6,619 nt of DNA. Origin: CAIWAH01 sp043755815 (GTDB lineage Bacteria; Verrucomicrobiota; Verrucomicrobiia; Limisphaerales; UBA9464). The DNA lies in NCBI GenBank assembly GCA_043755815.1, contig JAYUSF010000090.1, forward strand, positions 1 through 6,619. The letters are read 5' to 3'. The notes below the pieces were generated by a model that saw nothing but the letters and a program-made list of their open reading frames with translations, was not told the origin of the DNA and ran no database searches. The position numbers were made by a program, and so were the translations under genes. Of this stretch, positions 1 through 5,203 are shown one piece after another (the first letter of the stretch is position 1; each line of letters begins with the position of its first letter).

Positions 1-591
1 GAGCGCGGCGTCGTCCTCGATGAAGAGGAGATTCACCATGAGCCGGATGACCTCGCGCGGGGTGAAGTGTTCCCCGGCGGTCTCATTGGAAAGCTCGGCA
101 AACTTGCGGATGAGTTCCTCGAAGACCGCGCCCATCTGCGCGTTGCTCACGACCTCGGGATGCAGGTCAATGTTGGCGAACTTTTCCGTGACGAGGTAGA
201 GCAGGCCGGACTTGGCGAGGCGGTCAATCTGGGTGTGGAAATCGAAGCTCTCGAAGATGTCGCGCACCGCGGGCGAGAACGCCTGCATGTAGGCGCGCAG
301 ATTTTCGCCGATGTGATCCTGGTCGCCCATGAGCTTCTTCAGGTCGAGCGGCGAGGTGTTGTAGAAAAGCTGGCCGGATTTCCGGAGGAGGAACGGCTCG
401 GGGTTCAGCCCGGCCTTCTCGCGCTTCTCCTTTTCGATGAGGACGGCGTCTTTGGTCTCGTCGAGCACGCAGTCGAGGCGGCGGAGGACGGTGAAAGGGA
501 GGATGACCTTGCCGTAGTCGGATTGCTTGTAGTCGCCGCGAAGGAGATCGGCGACGGACCACAGGAAGGAGGAGAGATTGGGATCGCTCAT
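1..591 (-). CDS. hsdM: Type I restriction-modification methyltransferase subunit HsdM, N-terminal part (cut by window edge)
   Basis: HsdM is the N6-adenine methyltransferase subunit of a type I restriction-modification complex. It works with the specificity subunit HsdS, and for cleavage with HsdR. The frame is open from ATG at 591 down to base 1, giving 197 residues of a protein normally about 500 or longer. Residues 1-150 match the helical HsdM N-terminal domain: LSSFLWSVADLLRGDYKQSDYGKVILPF and TVLRRLDCVLDETK near the start, then an FYNTSPLDLKKL stretch. Residues 171-186 (TAGEHFTPREVIRLMV) are the hallmark that precedes SAM-binding motif I. The catalytic NPPF/DPPY motif lies beyond the edge, so activity cannot be judged. 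The start has no Shine-Dalgarno; the preceding bases are CCACGCCGCC. The next upstream feature on this strand is a probable restriction-gene remnant ending 16 bp away. hsdS and hsdR are not in the window. Family call very firm, start firm. Confidence 0.93.
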   Translation of the reverse strand, partial: MSDPNLSSFLWSVADLLRGDYKQSDYGKVILPFTVLRRLDCVLDETKDAVLIEKEKREKAGLNPEPFLLRKSGQLFYNTSPLDLKKLMGDQDHIGENLRAYMQAFSPAVRDIFESFDFHTQIDRLAKSGLLYLVTEKFANIDLHPEVVSNAQMGAVFEELIRKFAELSNETAGEHFTPREVIRLMVNLLFIEDDAAL

Positions 592-607
592 GGCGGCGTG
601 GAAAAAT

Positions 608-772
608 CTAGTCCGCCGGCCGGACATCGGTGGACCGATTGGCGCAATTCCTGGCCATGGGCCGGAGGTTCAGCCGCGGGAGCAACGCGGCCATGCGTTC
701 CGGGAGCCTGAACGCGCGCACCTGCTGGCGGAGCACTTCCGGAAGGAACAGCGGCTTGGATTCGACGGCCAT
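608..772 (-). pseudogene. Probable 5' remnant of a type IIG-like restriction-methylase gene
   Basis: A 54-codon frame runs from ATG at 772 to TAG at 610-608. It begins MAVESKPLFLPEVLRQQVRA and continues FRLPERMAALLPRL. From memory, this resembles the N-terminus of large (about 1000-residue) type IIG or Eco57I-like restriction-methylase proteins, which start with a 'KPLF.PEVLR..VRAF.LPE' stretch and continue into a long helical domain. The resemblance fades over the last 20 residues and the frame stops, so only the first few percent of such a protein would remain. It lies on the same strand as hsdM and ends 16 bp before its start, which fits a scar left when one restriction locus replaced another. 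Alternatives are a real small protein translated ahead of hsdM, or chance similarity. The identification rests on motif recall alone, so confidence is moderate. Confidence 0.45.
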
Positions 773-807
773 GAATTGCCGGCGAGGCTACGGGACGCGT
801 CGGAAAT

Positions 808-835
808 GCCAAGCGCGGCCCCGTTGAAGCTTGGC
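808..835 (-). terminator. Candidate terminator hairpin downstream of the VOC gene
   Basis: GCCAAGC (808-814) and GCTTGGC (829-835) form a perfect 7-bp inverted repeat with a 14-nt spacer. On the minus strand it lies about 40 bp after the VOC stop codon and is followed by ATTTCC, a weak T-rich tail. The position between the VOC gene and the restriction remnant fits a transcription end. The long loop and short T stretch make it a weak intrinsic terminator. Confidence 0.35.
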
Positions 836-851
836 CCACAAGGCAGGCGGG

Positions 852-872
852 GCCGCCGGCTGCGCCACCGGC
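852..872 (-). repeat. GC-rich inverted repeat, copy flanking the VOC gene on its 3' side
   Basis: Read on the minus strand, these 21 bases match the plus-strand bases at 1414-1434 at 19 of 21 positions. The two copies therefore face each other across the VOC gene. This copy starts just after the VOC stop codon. It contains a small hairpin of its own: GCCGG (855-859) pairs with CCGGC (868-872) around an 8-nt loop. It could assist termination. High GC content makes chance similarity a real possibility. Confidence 0.35.
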
Positions 873-873
873 C

Positions 874-1368
874 TCAGTCCGGGATCGGCTCCTGCAGCAG
901 TCCGTCCAAGTCCAGCGCGCGGGTGAACATCGCCAGTTCACCGCTGGCCGAGCGCGGCCAGTCCGGTTCCGGACGATCCCAATAGAGTTCCACCCCGTTG
1001 CCGTCGGAATCACGCAGATACAGCGCTTCGCTCACGCCGTGATCCGCCGCACCGTCAAGTTCCACGCCCGCCGCCAGCACGCGCCGCAACGCGTCCGCCA
1101 GCAGGGCCCGGGTCGGATACAGGATTGCGACATGATACAGCCCCGTCGTTCCGGGCGGCGGCGGCGAAGCGCCCCGGCTCTCCCATGTGTTCAGCCCGAG
1201 GTGATGATGATACCCGCCCGCTGAAACGAACGCCGCCTGGGTGCCAAAGCGTTGCTGGACCTTGAAGCCCAGCACGCCGCAGTAAAACGCCAGCGCTCGT
1301 TCCAGGTCCGCGACCTTCAGGTGGACATGGCCGATGCGGACGCGCGGGTCGATGGAAGGGCTGTTCAT
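874..1368 (-). CDS. VOC (glyoxalase/extradiol dioxygenase-fold) family protein
   Basis: A 164-residue vicinal-oxygen-chelate protein of the CatE-like type: cytoplasmic, using a divalent metal held by His and Glu residues in paired beta-alpha-beta-beta-beta modules. The first module opens with GHVHLKVADLERALAFYCGV (residues 13-32) and ends at GGYHHHLGLNTWES. The second starts GLYHVAILYPTR and ends GNGVELYWDRPEPDW. Likely metal ligands are H14, a histidine of the HHH cluster at 54-56, H79 and E128. The substrate cannot be told from sequence; family members include glyoxalases, catechol dioxygenases and antibiotic-binding proteins. I chose ATG at 1368, which gives MNSPSIDPRV and places the fold at residue 12. 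An in-frame TTG at 1404 would add 12 residues. Neither has a Shine-Dalgarno. It is divergent from ppnP and probably a single-gene unit. Confidence 0.9.
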   Translation of the reverse strand: MNSPSIDPRVRIGHVHLKVADLERALAFYCGVLGFKVQQRFGTQAAFVSAGGYHHHLGLNTWESRGASPPPPGTTGLYHVAILYPTRALLADALRRVLAAGVELDGAADHGVSEALYLRDSDGNGVELYWDRPEPDWPRSASGELAMFTRALDLDGLLQEPIPD

Positions 1369-1410
1369 GGAAGAAGGGGCGGTTAGCGGCTTACATTTCG
1401 GCAAGGTTTC

Positions 1411-1492
1411 GGCGCCGGTGGCGCGGCAGGCGGCGGCCGCAACCTAGGCGTTGGGGCAGTTTGGACAACCCACCGGCGCCGGACGCCTGCCG
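1411..1492 (+). other. Interleaved inverted repeats in the ppnP upstream region
   Basis: The 263-bp divergent spacer between the VOC gene and ppnP contains two perfect inverted repeats in interleaved order. Arm A, GGCGCCGGTGG (1411-1421), pairs with A' (1470-1480). Arm B, CGGCAGGCG (1424-1432), pairs with B' (1484-1492). The order A-B-A'-B' cannot form a simple nested hairpin: it allows either of two exclusive stems, or a pseudoknot. A also forms a local 5-bp hairpin (1412-1424). No gene is supported elsewhere in this spacer, and I saw no convincing -35/-10 pair. Function unknown; possible leader structure or operator. Confidence 0.3.
1414..1434 (+). repeat. GC-rich inverted repeat, copy flanking the VOC gene on its 5' side
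   Basis: Partner of the minus-strand copy at 852-872, 19 of 21 bases identical, in inverted orientation. It lies 45 bp upstream of the VOC start and overlaps arms A and B of the interleaved structure in this spacer. There is no transposase and no visible target-site duplication, so this is not called an insertion element. Confidence 0.3.
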
Positions 1493-1631
1493 TGCGTTCG
1501 GCGCCATCGCCGGGCGAGTGACAGAAGTCCTCGGGATACGCGGATAAAGCGGTGCGCCGGCGGGACTCTCGTCGTTGCCAGCTCGTCCGGGCGCTTGCAT
1601 CCCGGCCCGTTCTTCCCGGAATCTCCCGCCG

Positions 1632-1958
1632 ATGTCCGTTCCGACTGAATTCAAAAACGTCACCGCCGTCGCCAAGGCCAACGTGTATTTCGACGGCAAG
1701 GTGGTCAGCCACTCCATCCTCTTCGCCGACGGTTCCAAGAAGACCCTCGGCCTGATCTACCCGGGCCAGTTCCACTTCGGCACCGACCAGGCCGAACGCA
1801 TGGAAATCGTCGCCGGAACCTGCGTCGTAAAACTCGACGGCCAAGCTGGCACCACGACCTACGGAGCCGGCCAACATTTCGAAGTGCCGGCCAAGTCCGG
1901 TTTCGACATCGGGGTGTCCGGCGGCATCTGCGAATACATCTGCTCGTTCATCGGCTGA
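1632..1958 (+). CDS. ppnP: Pyrimidine/purine nucleoside phosphorylase PpnP (DUF1255 cupin)
   Basis: PpnP cleaves purine and pyrimidine ribonucleosides with phosphate to give the free base and ribose 1-phosphate. It is a small single-domain cupin-fold enzyme acting in cytoplasmic nucleoside salvage. The 108-residue product matches the YaiE/PpnP family along its whole length: ANVYFDGKVVSHSILFADG (residues 16-34), GLIYPGQFHFGTDQAERMEI (40-59), a V.G...VKL..Q strand pair, YGAGQHFEVPAKSGFDI (77-93), and a C-terminus EYICSFIG like the family's YLCRYL. The E. coli protein has 94 residues; the extra length here is N-terminal. ATG at 1632 is the first good start. An in-frame TTG farther upstream (1575) would add residues outside the fold. 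No Shine-Dalgarno is seen. The gene leads a tight cluster, with the NUDIX gene starting 6 bp after its stop. Confidence 0.92.
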   Translation: MSVPTEFKNVTAVAKANVYFDGKVVSHSILFADGSKKTLGLIYPGQFHFGTDQAERMEIVAGTCVVKLDGQAGTTTYGAGQHFEVPAKSGFDIGVSGGICEYICSFIG

Positions 1959-1964
1959 ACTGCC

Positions 1965-2471
1965 GTGAATCTGCCCTACCGCATCGCCACCCTGCTCTAC
2001 TGCTTCAACGGGCAGGACGAGGTGCTGCTGCTCAGGCGCAACCATGAACCCAACGCGGGGCTCTGGTCGCCGCCGGGTGGCAAGCTGAAGACGGACTCCG
2101 GCGAGTCGCCCTACGCCTGTGCCTGCCGCGAGGCCCGCGAAGAATTCGGGCTCCGCATCCAGCCGGGTGACCTGCATTTCGCCGGGCTGATCAGCGAGCA
2201 CGGCTACCTCGGGCAGGCGCACTGGCTGATGTTCCTCTTCGAGGTGCGGCCGCGGTTGACCGCCGTTCCGCCCGCGCATCCCGAGGGTGAGTTCGCCTTC
2301 TACCCGCGCCCCGCCCTCGACGGGTTGGCGATCCCGGCAACCGACCGGGAGCAGATCTGGCCGCTGTTCTGGCGGCATCGCGGCGGTTTCTTTTCGGCGC
2401 ATTGCCACTGCCACGCCGGTGGCCAAAACGTGTGGACCCTCGAAGAGTTAATCCTGCCGAAGCCCTGCTGA
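1965..2471 (+). CDS. NUDIX hydrolase (MutT-like)
   Basis: NUDIX enzymes hydrolyse nucleoside diphosphates linked to another moiety, using Mg2+ held by a Glu-rich helix. The 168-residue product has the typical order: strand RIATLLYCFNGQDEVLLLRR (6-25), N.GLWSPPGGKL (30-41), then the NUDIX box with E47, R55-E56, E59-E60 and G62. The segment between the GG pair and E47 is two residues longer than the canonical Gx5E spacing, but all catalytic residues are present. Residues 71-95 (FAGLISEHGYLGQAHWLMFLFEV) complete the core sheet. Near the C-terminus lies an unusual AHCHCHAGG stretch (about 145-153). The substrate is unclear: oxidised dNTP clean-up, an ADP-sugar or a cap-like nucleotide are all possible. 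Start is GTG at 1965, 6 bp after the ppnP stop, implying cotranscription; no Shine-Dalgarno is visible. Its 3' end overlaps the longer form of tadA. Confidence 0.9.
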   Translation: MNLPYRIATLLYCFNGQDEVLLLRRNHEPNAGLWSPPGGKLKTDSGESPYACACREAREEFGLRIQPGDLHFAGLISEHGYLGQAHWLMFLFEVRPRLTAVPPAHPEGEFAFYPRPALDGLAIPATDREQIWPLFWRHRGGFFSAHCHCHAGGQNVWTLEELILPKPC

Positions 2472-2950
2472 ACCCCGAAGCGCTCGCCGAACTGGACGCC
2501 CAGTTCATGGGTGAGGCGCTGCGGTTGGCCAACAAGGCTTACCAGGCCGGCGAAGTGCCGGTCGGCGCCATCGTGGTCCAGGAGGGCCGGATCATTGCGC
2601 GCGCCTGGAATCAGGTGGAATTGCTCAAGGACGCGACGGCCCACGCCGAAATGCTGGCGCTCACCGCTGCAGAAAGTGCGGTCGGCGACTGGCGCCTGAC
2701 GGGCTGCACGCTCTACGTGACGAAGGAGCCCTGTCCGATGTGCGCCGGGGCCATTGTGCATTGCCGGCTCGACCGGGTGGTCTTCGGCGCGCCCGATGCC
2801 AAGGGTGGCGCGGCTGGCGGCGCGTTGAACCTGCTCCAGTTTCCCACCCTGAACCACCGCTGCGACATCACCGGCGAGGTCCGCCGCGAGGAATGCGTGG
2901 CGATGCTCAAGTCCTTCTTTCTCCAACGCCGAACCGAGAAGGAAGGGTGA
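2432..2950 (+). CDS. tadA: tRNA adenosine(34) deaminase TadA
   Basis: TadA deaminates A34 to inosine in the wobble position of tRNA-Arg(ACG), using a zinc-bound water. Zinc-site motifs are intact: H71 and catalytic E73 in TAHAEMLAL, and C101/C104 in PCPMCAGAI (numbered from GTG 2432). The segments AKGGAAGGALNLLQFPTLNH and RREECVAMLKSFFLQRR are the TadA-specific tail, which argues against guanine or cytosine deaminase. The start is uncertain. GTG at 2432 gives 172 residues and overlaps the NUDIX gene by 40 bp. ATG at 2507 gives 147 residues but begins inside the first helix, at the M equivalent to residue 12 of the E. coli enzyme. The bases at 2472-2506 encode NPEALAELDAQF with high GC3, which favours the longer form. 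No Shine-Dalgarno supports either. It is the third gene of the ppnP cluster. Confidence 0.94.
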   Translation: MDPRRVNPAEALLNPEALAELDAQFMGEALRLANKAYQAGEVPVGAIVVQEGRIIARAWNQVELLKDATAHAEMLALTAAESAVGDWRLTGCTLYVTKEPCPMCAGAIVHCRLDRVVFGAPDAKGGAAGGALNLLQFPTLNHRCDITGEVRREECVAMLKSFFLQRRTEKEG

Positions 2951-2987
2951 CTGGGGCACACCAGTCGAGACGCTGTCCCTGGGCGCG

Positions 2988-3080
2988 GCCGGCGGGACGC
3001 CGGCGGGACGGCAAGCCGGAGGCTGGCGCCACGGAGTAGCACCGGCCCCTGGCCAGCCGGGCCGCAAGCGTCCCGCTTGC
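2988..3080. repeat. Cluster of three short hairpins with a common GGA triloop
   Basis: The spacer between tadA and the glycosyltransferase holds three 17-nt hairpins on one plan: 7-bp arms around a 3-nt loop. H1 (2988-3004) is GCCGGCG-GGA-CGCCGGC, perfect. H2 (3011-3027) is GCAAGCC-GGA-GGCTGGC, with one A-G mismatch. H3 (3064-3080) is GCAAGCG-TCC-CGCTTGC, perfect and in the opposite orientation, so its loop is GGA on the minus strand. H2 and H3 share arm sequence; H1 has different arms but the same loop. An 11-bp tandem duplication, CCGGCGGGACG, spans 2989-3010. This looks like a dispersed intergenic repeat family rather than coding sequence. It may also weaken readthrough from tadA. The spacer holds no gene. 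Confidence 0.6.
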
Positions 3081-3151
3081 CCGTTGAAGGCCGGTCGAAC
3101 CACGCGAATCGGCTTGCCCGGTTTACCGTCGTAAGCACCCTCCGACCGCCT

Positions 3152-3925
3152 GTGGCTGCTGAGACCCTCATCATCGTTCCGACCTACAACGAGCGCGACA
3201 ACCTGCCGCAGCTCGTGAAGCGGCTCATGTCCCAGCCGGTCGAACTCGACGTGCTGGTGGTCGATGACAATTCCCCCGACGGCACCGGCCAGGTGGCGGA
3301 CGAGTTGGCCGCCGCCAATCCGCATGTCCACGTGCTGCACAGGCAGGAGAAGAACGGGCTGGGCCGGGCCTATCTCGCCGGATTCGAATGGGCGCTGACC
3401 CGCGGCTACGAGTTCATCTTCGAGATGGATGCCGACTTTTCGCACAACCCGTCCGACATCCCCTCATTCCTGCAGGCGGCGAAATCCGAGGGTGCCGACC
3501 TGGTGCTTGGGTCGCGTTACGCCAACGGCATCCGGGTCATCAACTGGCCGCTCAACCGGCTGCTCCTGAGCATCTGCGCCGGCAAGTATGTGCGGGTGAT
3601 CACCGGCATGCGGATCAGCGACCCGACGGGCGGCTTTAAGTGCTTCCGCCGGCACGCGCTGGCGGCCATCGAACTGCCGACGGTGGCGAGCAACGGCTAC
3701 AGTTTCCAAATTGAACTGACCCACCGGGTGTGGCGCTTAGGCATGAAGATCGCGGAGGTTCCCATCATCTTCACCGACCGGTTTCAGGGCAGCTCGAAGA
3801 TGTCGAAGGAGATCGTCCGCGAGGCGCTCTGGGTCGTATGGAAACTCTGGCTGGAAAACGGTCTGCGCCGAACGGTAAAGCCGCCGGAACCGGTAGAGTT
3901 ATCCGGTCCGGCGGCACCGCACTAA
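3152..3925 (+). CDS. DPM1-like polyprenol-phosphate glycosyltransferase (GT2 family)
   Basis: A GT2 enzyme of the dolichol/polyprenol-phosphate mannose synthase type. It moves a sugar from a nucleotide donor (GDP-mannose in the namesakes) to a polyprenyl phosphate at the inner face of the membrane, making a lipid-linked donor for later glycosylation. The 257 residues contain LIIVPTYNERDNLP (6-19), VVDDNSPDGT (36-45), the metal-binding DAD at 93-95 in EMDADFSHNP, LGSRYANG (119-126), SDPTGGFKCFRRHAL (156-170), GYSFQIELT (182-190) and the loop EVPIIFTDRFQGSSKMS (202-218). There is no C-terminal membrane segment, so it is the short soluble form. The donor sugar is not proven by sequence. Start is GTG 3152, placing the first strand at residue 6 as in relatives. 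A TTG at 3077 would run through a hairpin repeat and is rejected. No Shine-Dalgarno is visible. Confidence 0.9.
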   Translation: MAAETLIIVPTYNERDNLPQLVKRLMSQPVELDVLVVDDNSPDGTGQVADELAAANPHVHVLHRQEKNGLGRAYLAGFEWALTRGYEFIFEMDADFSHNPSDIPSFLQAAKSEGADLVLGSRYANGIRVINWPLNRLLLSICAGKYVRVITGMRISDPTGGFKCFRRHALAAIELPTVASNGYSFQIELTHRVWRLGMKIAEVPIIFTDRFQGSSKMSKEIVREALWVVWKLWLENGLRRTVKPPEPVELSGPAAPH

Positions 3926-3927
3926 CG

Positions 3928-3957
3928 TTCGGCAGGAGCTTCAGGCTGCCTGACGAA
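3928..3957. terminator. Imperfect hairpin in the convergent gene junction
   Basis: The glycosyltransferase stop (3923-3925) and the sigma factor stop (3941-3943) face each other with 15 bp between. Bases 3928-3936 pair with 3949-3957 at 8 of 9 positions (TTCG then CAGG against CCTG then CGAA, one G-A mismatch), and an inner AGC/GCT pair extends the stem. It overlaps the last codons of the sigma gene. It could serve both transcripts as a bidirectional terminator, but there is no T tract on either strand. Confidence 0.35.
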
Positions 3958-5044
3958 GAAACTGGTCGAATTCGGGATCGTGGAACGCCTCGCGCTTTTC
4001 CATCTGCTTCCGGAGCTTGGACAGGGCGACATTCTGGATTTGCCGGATGCGTTCGCGGGTGACGCCAAACCGCTGGCCCACCTCCTCAAGGGTCCGTTCG
4101 GGACCGCCGTCGAGTCCGAAGCGGTAGCTGATGATCGTCAGTTCCCGCGCCTCGAGCTTGTCGACAAGTTCGCGCACGAGGTCCTGCCGGGTCAGAGTTT
4201 CCAAGTCCTGGTAGGCCGTCGTCGCGTTCTCGTCCTTGATGATGTCGGCGACACGCGTGTCGTCGTCTTCGCCCAAAGGTGCATCCAACGAGGTCGGGCG
4301 GTAGCTGGCCTGAATCAGTTCGGTCACCCGCTCGGCGGTCATGCCGAGGACTTCGGCCACCTCCGCATCGGTCGGTTCACGTCCGAATTCCTCGTGCAGC
4401 TTCATGGCCGTGCGCCGGATTTTGGCGACCCGGTCAACGAGATGCACGGGCAACCGGATGGTCTTCCCCTGGTTGGCCAGACCGCGCTTGATGGACTGTT
4501 TGATCCACCAGGCCGCGTAGGTCGACAGTTTGGCCCCTTTGGACGGATCGAAGCGTTCGACCGCCCGCATCAGGCCCATGTTACCCTCGTTGATCATGTC
4601 GAGGAGCGGCAGCCCCATGCCGTCGTAATCGCGGGCAATTTTTACGACCAACCGCAGGTTGGCCTTGATCATGTGTTCCCGGGCTTCGGCGTCTCCCCGC
4701 TGGATGCGGCCAGCCAGCTCGACTTCCTGCTCGGGAGTCAGCAGCGGCGTCTCGCTGATTTCCCGCAGATACATCCGCAGGTTGAAATCTCCGTCCCGCG
4801 CCATCGTGCGAAGCTCCCGCCCCGCGGCGGGAACGGTGTGATCCGCCCGTGGCACATCGACCACGGGCAGGGGCAGCGGAAGCTCCGCGGCTGATAAAGA
4901 AACCGGCAAGGGCGCAAGGGCCCCGCTCTTCCGATTTCCACAACGAACTGAACGAGAACGAACGGACTGGTCAACCTCTCCCCGCCGACTGGCCCTCCGG
5001 ACCTTGGCCTTCGTTCTTCCTTGAACTGAGTAGAGTCTGGTCAT
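3941..5044 (-). CDS. Group 2 sigma-70 family RNA polymerase sigma factor (RpoD/SigA-like, no region 1.1)
   Basis: This sigma subunit directs RNA polymerase to promoters. From ATG 5044 it has 367 residues. Region 1.2 is NLRMYLREISETPLLTPEQE (88-107). Region 2 is HMIKANLRLVVKIARDY through FDPSKGAKLSTYAAWWIKQSIKRG (124-188). Region 3 includes GREPTDAEVAEVLGM. Region 4.2 has the helix-turn-helix TLEEVGQRFGVTRERIRQIQ (318-337). The 10-element helix reads WWIKQSIK, keeping the Gln of E. coli Q437 but carrying Lys (K186) where T440 sits; the 35-element helix is standard. Length and lack of region 1.1 point to an alternative rather than the primary factor. The first 80 residues are Arg/Lys- then Pro-rich, poorly conserved in type and of lower GC3. 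An internal ATG at 4804 (MARDGDFNLR), with its own GGGAG nine bases upstream, could be the true or a second start, giving 287 residues. Confidence 0.93.
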   Translation of the reverse strand: MTRLYSVQGRTKAKVRRASRRGEVDQSVRSRSVRCGNRKSGALAPLPVSLSAAELPLPLPVVDVPRADHTVPAAGRELRTMARDGDFNLRMYLREISETPLLTPEQEVELAGRIQRGDAEAREHMIKANLRLVVKIARDYDGMGLPLLDMINEGNMGLMRAVERFDPSKGAKLSTYAAWWIKQSIKRGLANQGKTIRLPVHLVDRVAKIRRTAMKLHEEFGREPTDAEVAEVLGMTAERVTELIQASYRPTSLDAPLGEDDDTRVADIIKDENATTAYQDLETLTRQDLVRELVDKLEARELTIISYRFGLDGGPERTLEEVGQRFGVTRERIRQIQNVALSKLRKQMEKREAFHDPEFDQFLRQAA

Positions 5045-5053
5045 TTTGTGTTT

Positions 5054-5064
5054 CTCCCACCTTT
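5054..5064 (-). promoter_or_regulatory. Shine-Dalgarno for the sigma factor gene
   Basis: The minus strand reads AAAGGTGGGAG followed by nine bases and ATG at 5044. This purine-rich element fits the anti-Shine-Dalgarno of 16S rRNA and supports the long sigma start. It is the only clear Shine-Dalgarno before a preferred start in the window. A second GTGGGAG lies at 5086-5092 (minus strand), 32 bp farther upstream, with no well-spaced start of its own. Confidence 0.6.
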
Positions 5065-5203
5065 CACCGTGATTGGCTGGAGCCTCTCCCACGTATCGGC
5101 AGAAAGGCACCGTTCTTTAGGCGGTGGGACCGTCAGGAAAGTTTGGGCTCCCCGGTTGATTCCGGAACGGAGACTGAGGGCGCCGGAAGCGACACCGTGG
5201 GAT

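Noticed and set aside
588..1013. Minus-strand frame overlapping the VOC 3' end and the spacer
   Set aside because: It reads a different frame of the VOC gene and passes through the remnant and terminator-like region; no conserved motif.
874..1434. Inverted repeats around the VOC gene as an insertion sequence
   Set aside because: The enclosed gene is a metabolic VOC protein, not a transposase, and no flanking direct repeats were seen.
1461..1548. TTGGACA and GATAAA as a promoter for ppnP
   Set aside because: The spacing between them is far from 16-18 bp and no AT-rich 10 element lies at the right distance.
1383..2426. Long minus-strand open frame (347 codons) opposite ppnP and the NUDIX gene
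   Set aside because: Antisense to two genes with clear family motifs; its translation is a low-complexity mix of Gly, Ala, Arg, Val and Glu without domain signals.
2300..3445. Long minus-strand open frame (381 codons) opposite tadA and the glycosyltransferase
   Set aside because: It runs antisense through two well-supported genes and a hairpin-rich spacer, shows no recognisable domain, and is the kind of frame left open by high GC3 on the other strand.
3980..4894. Plus-strand open frame (304 codons) opposite the sigma factor gene
   Set aside because: It mirrors the sigma factor codons, which have unmistakable region 2 and region 4 motifs; no independent support.
5108..5126. CACCG / CGGTG inverted repeat upstream of the sigma gene, as an operator or promoter element
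   Set aside because: Only five base pairs with a 9-nt loop and no adjacent clear promoter elements.
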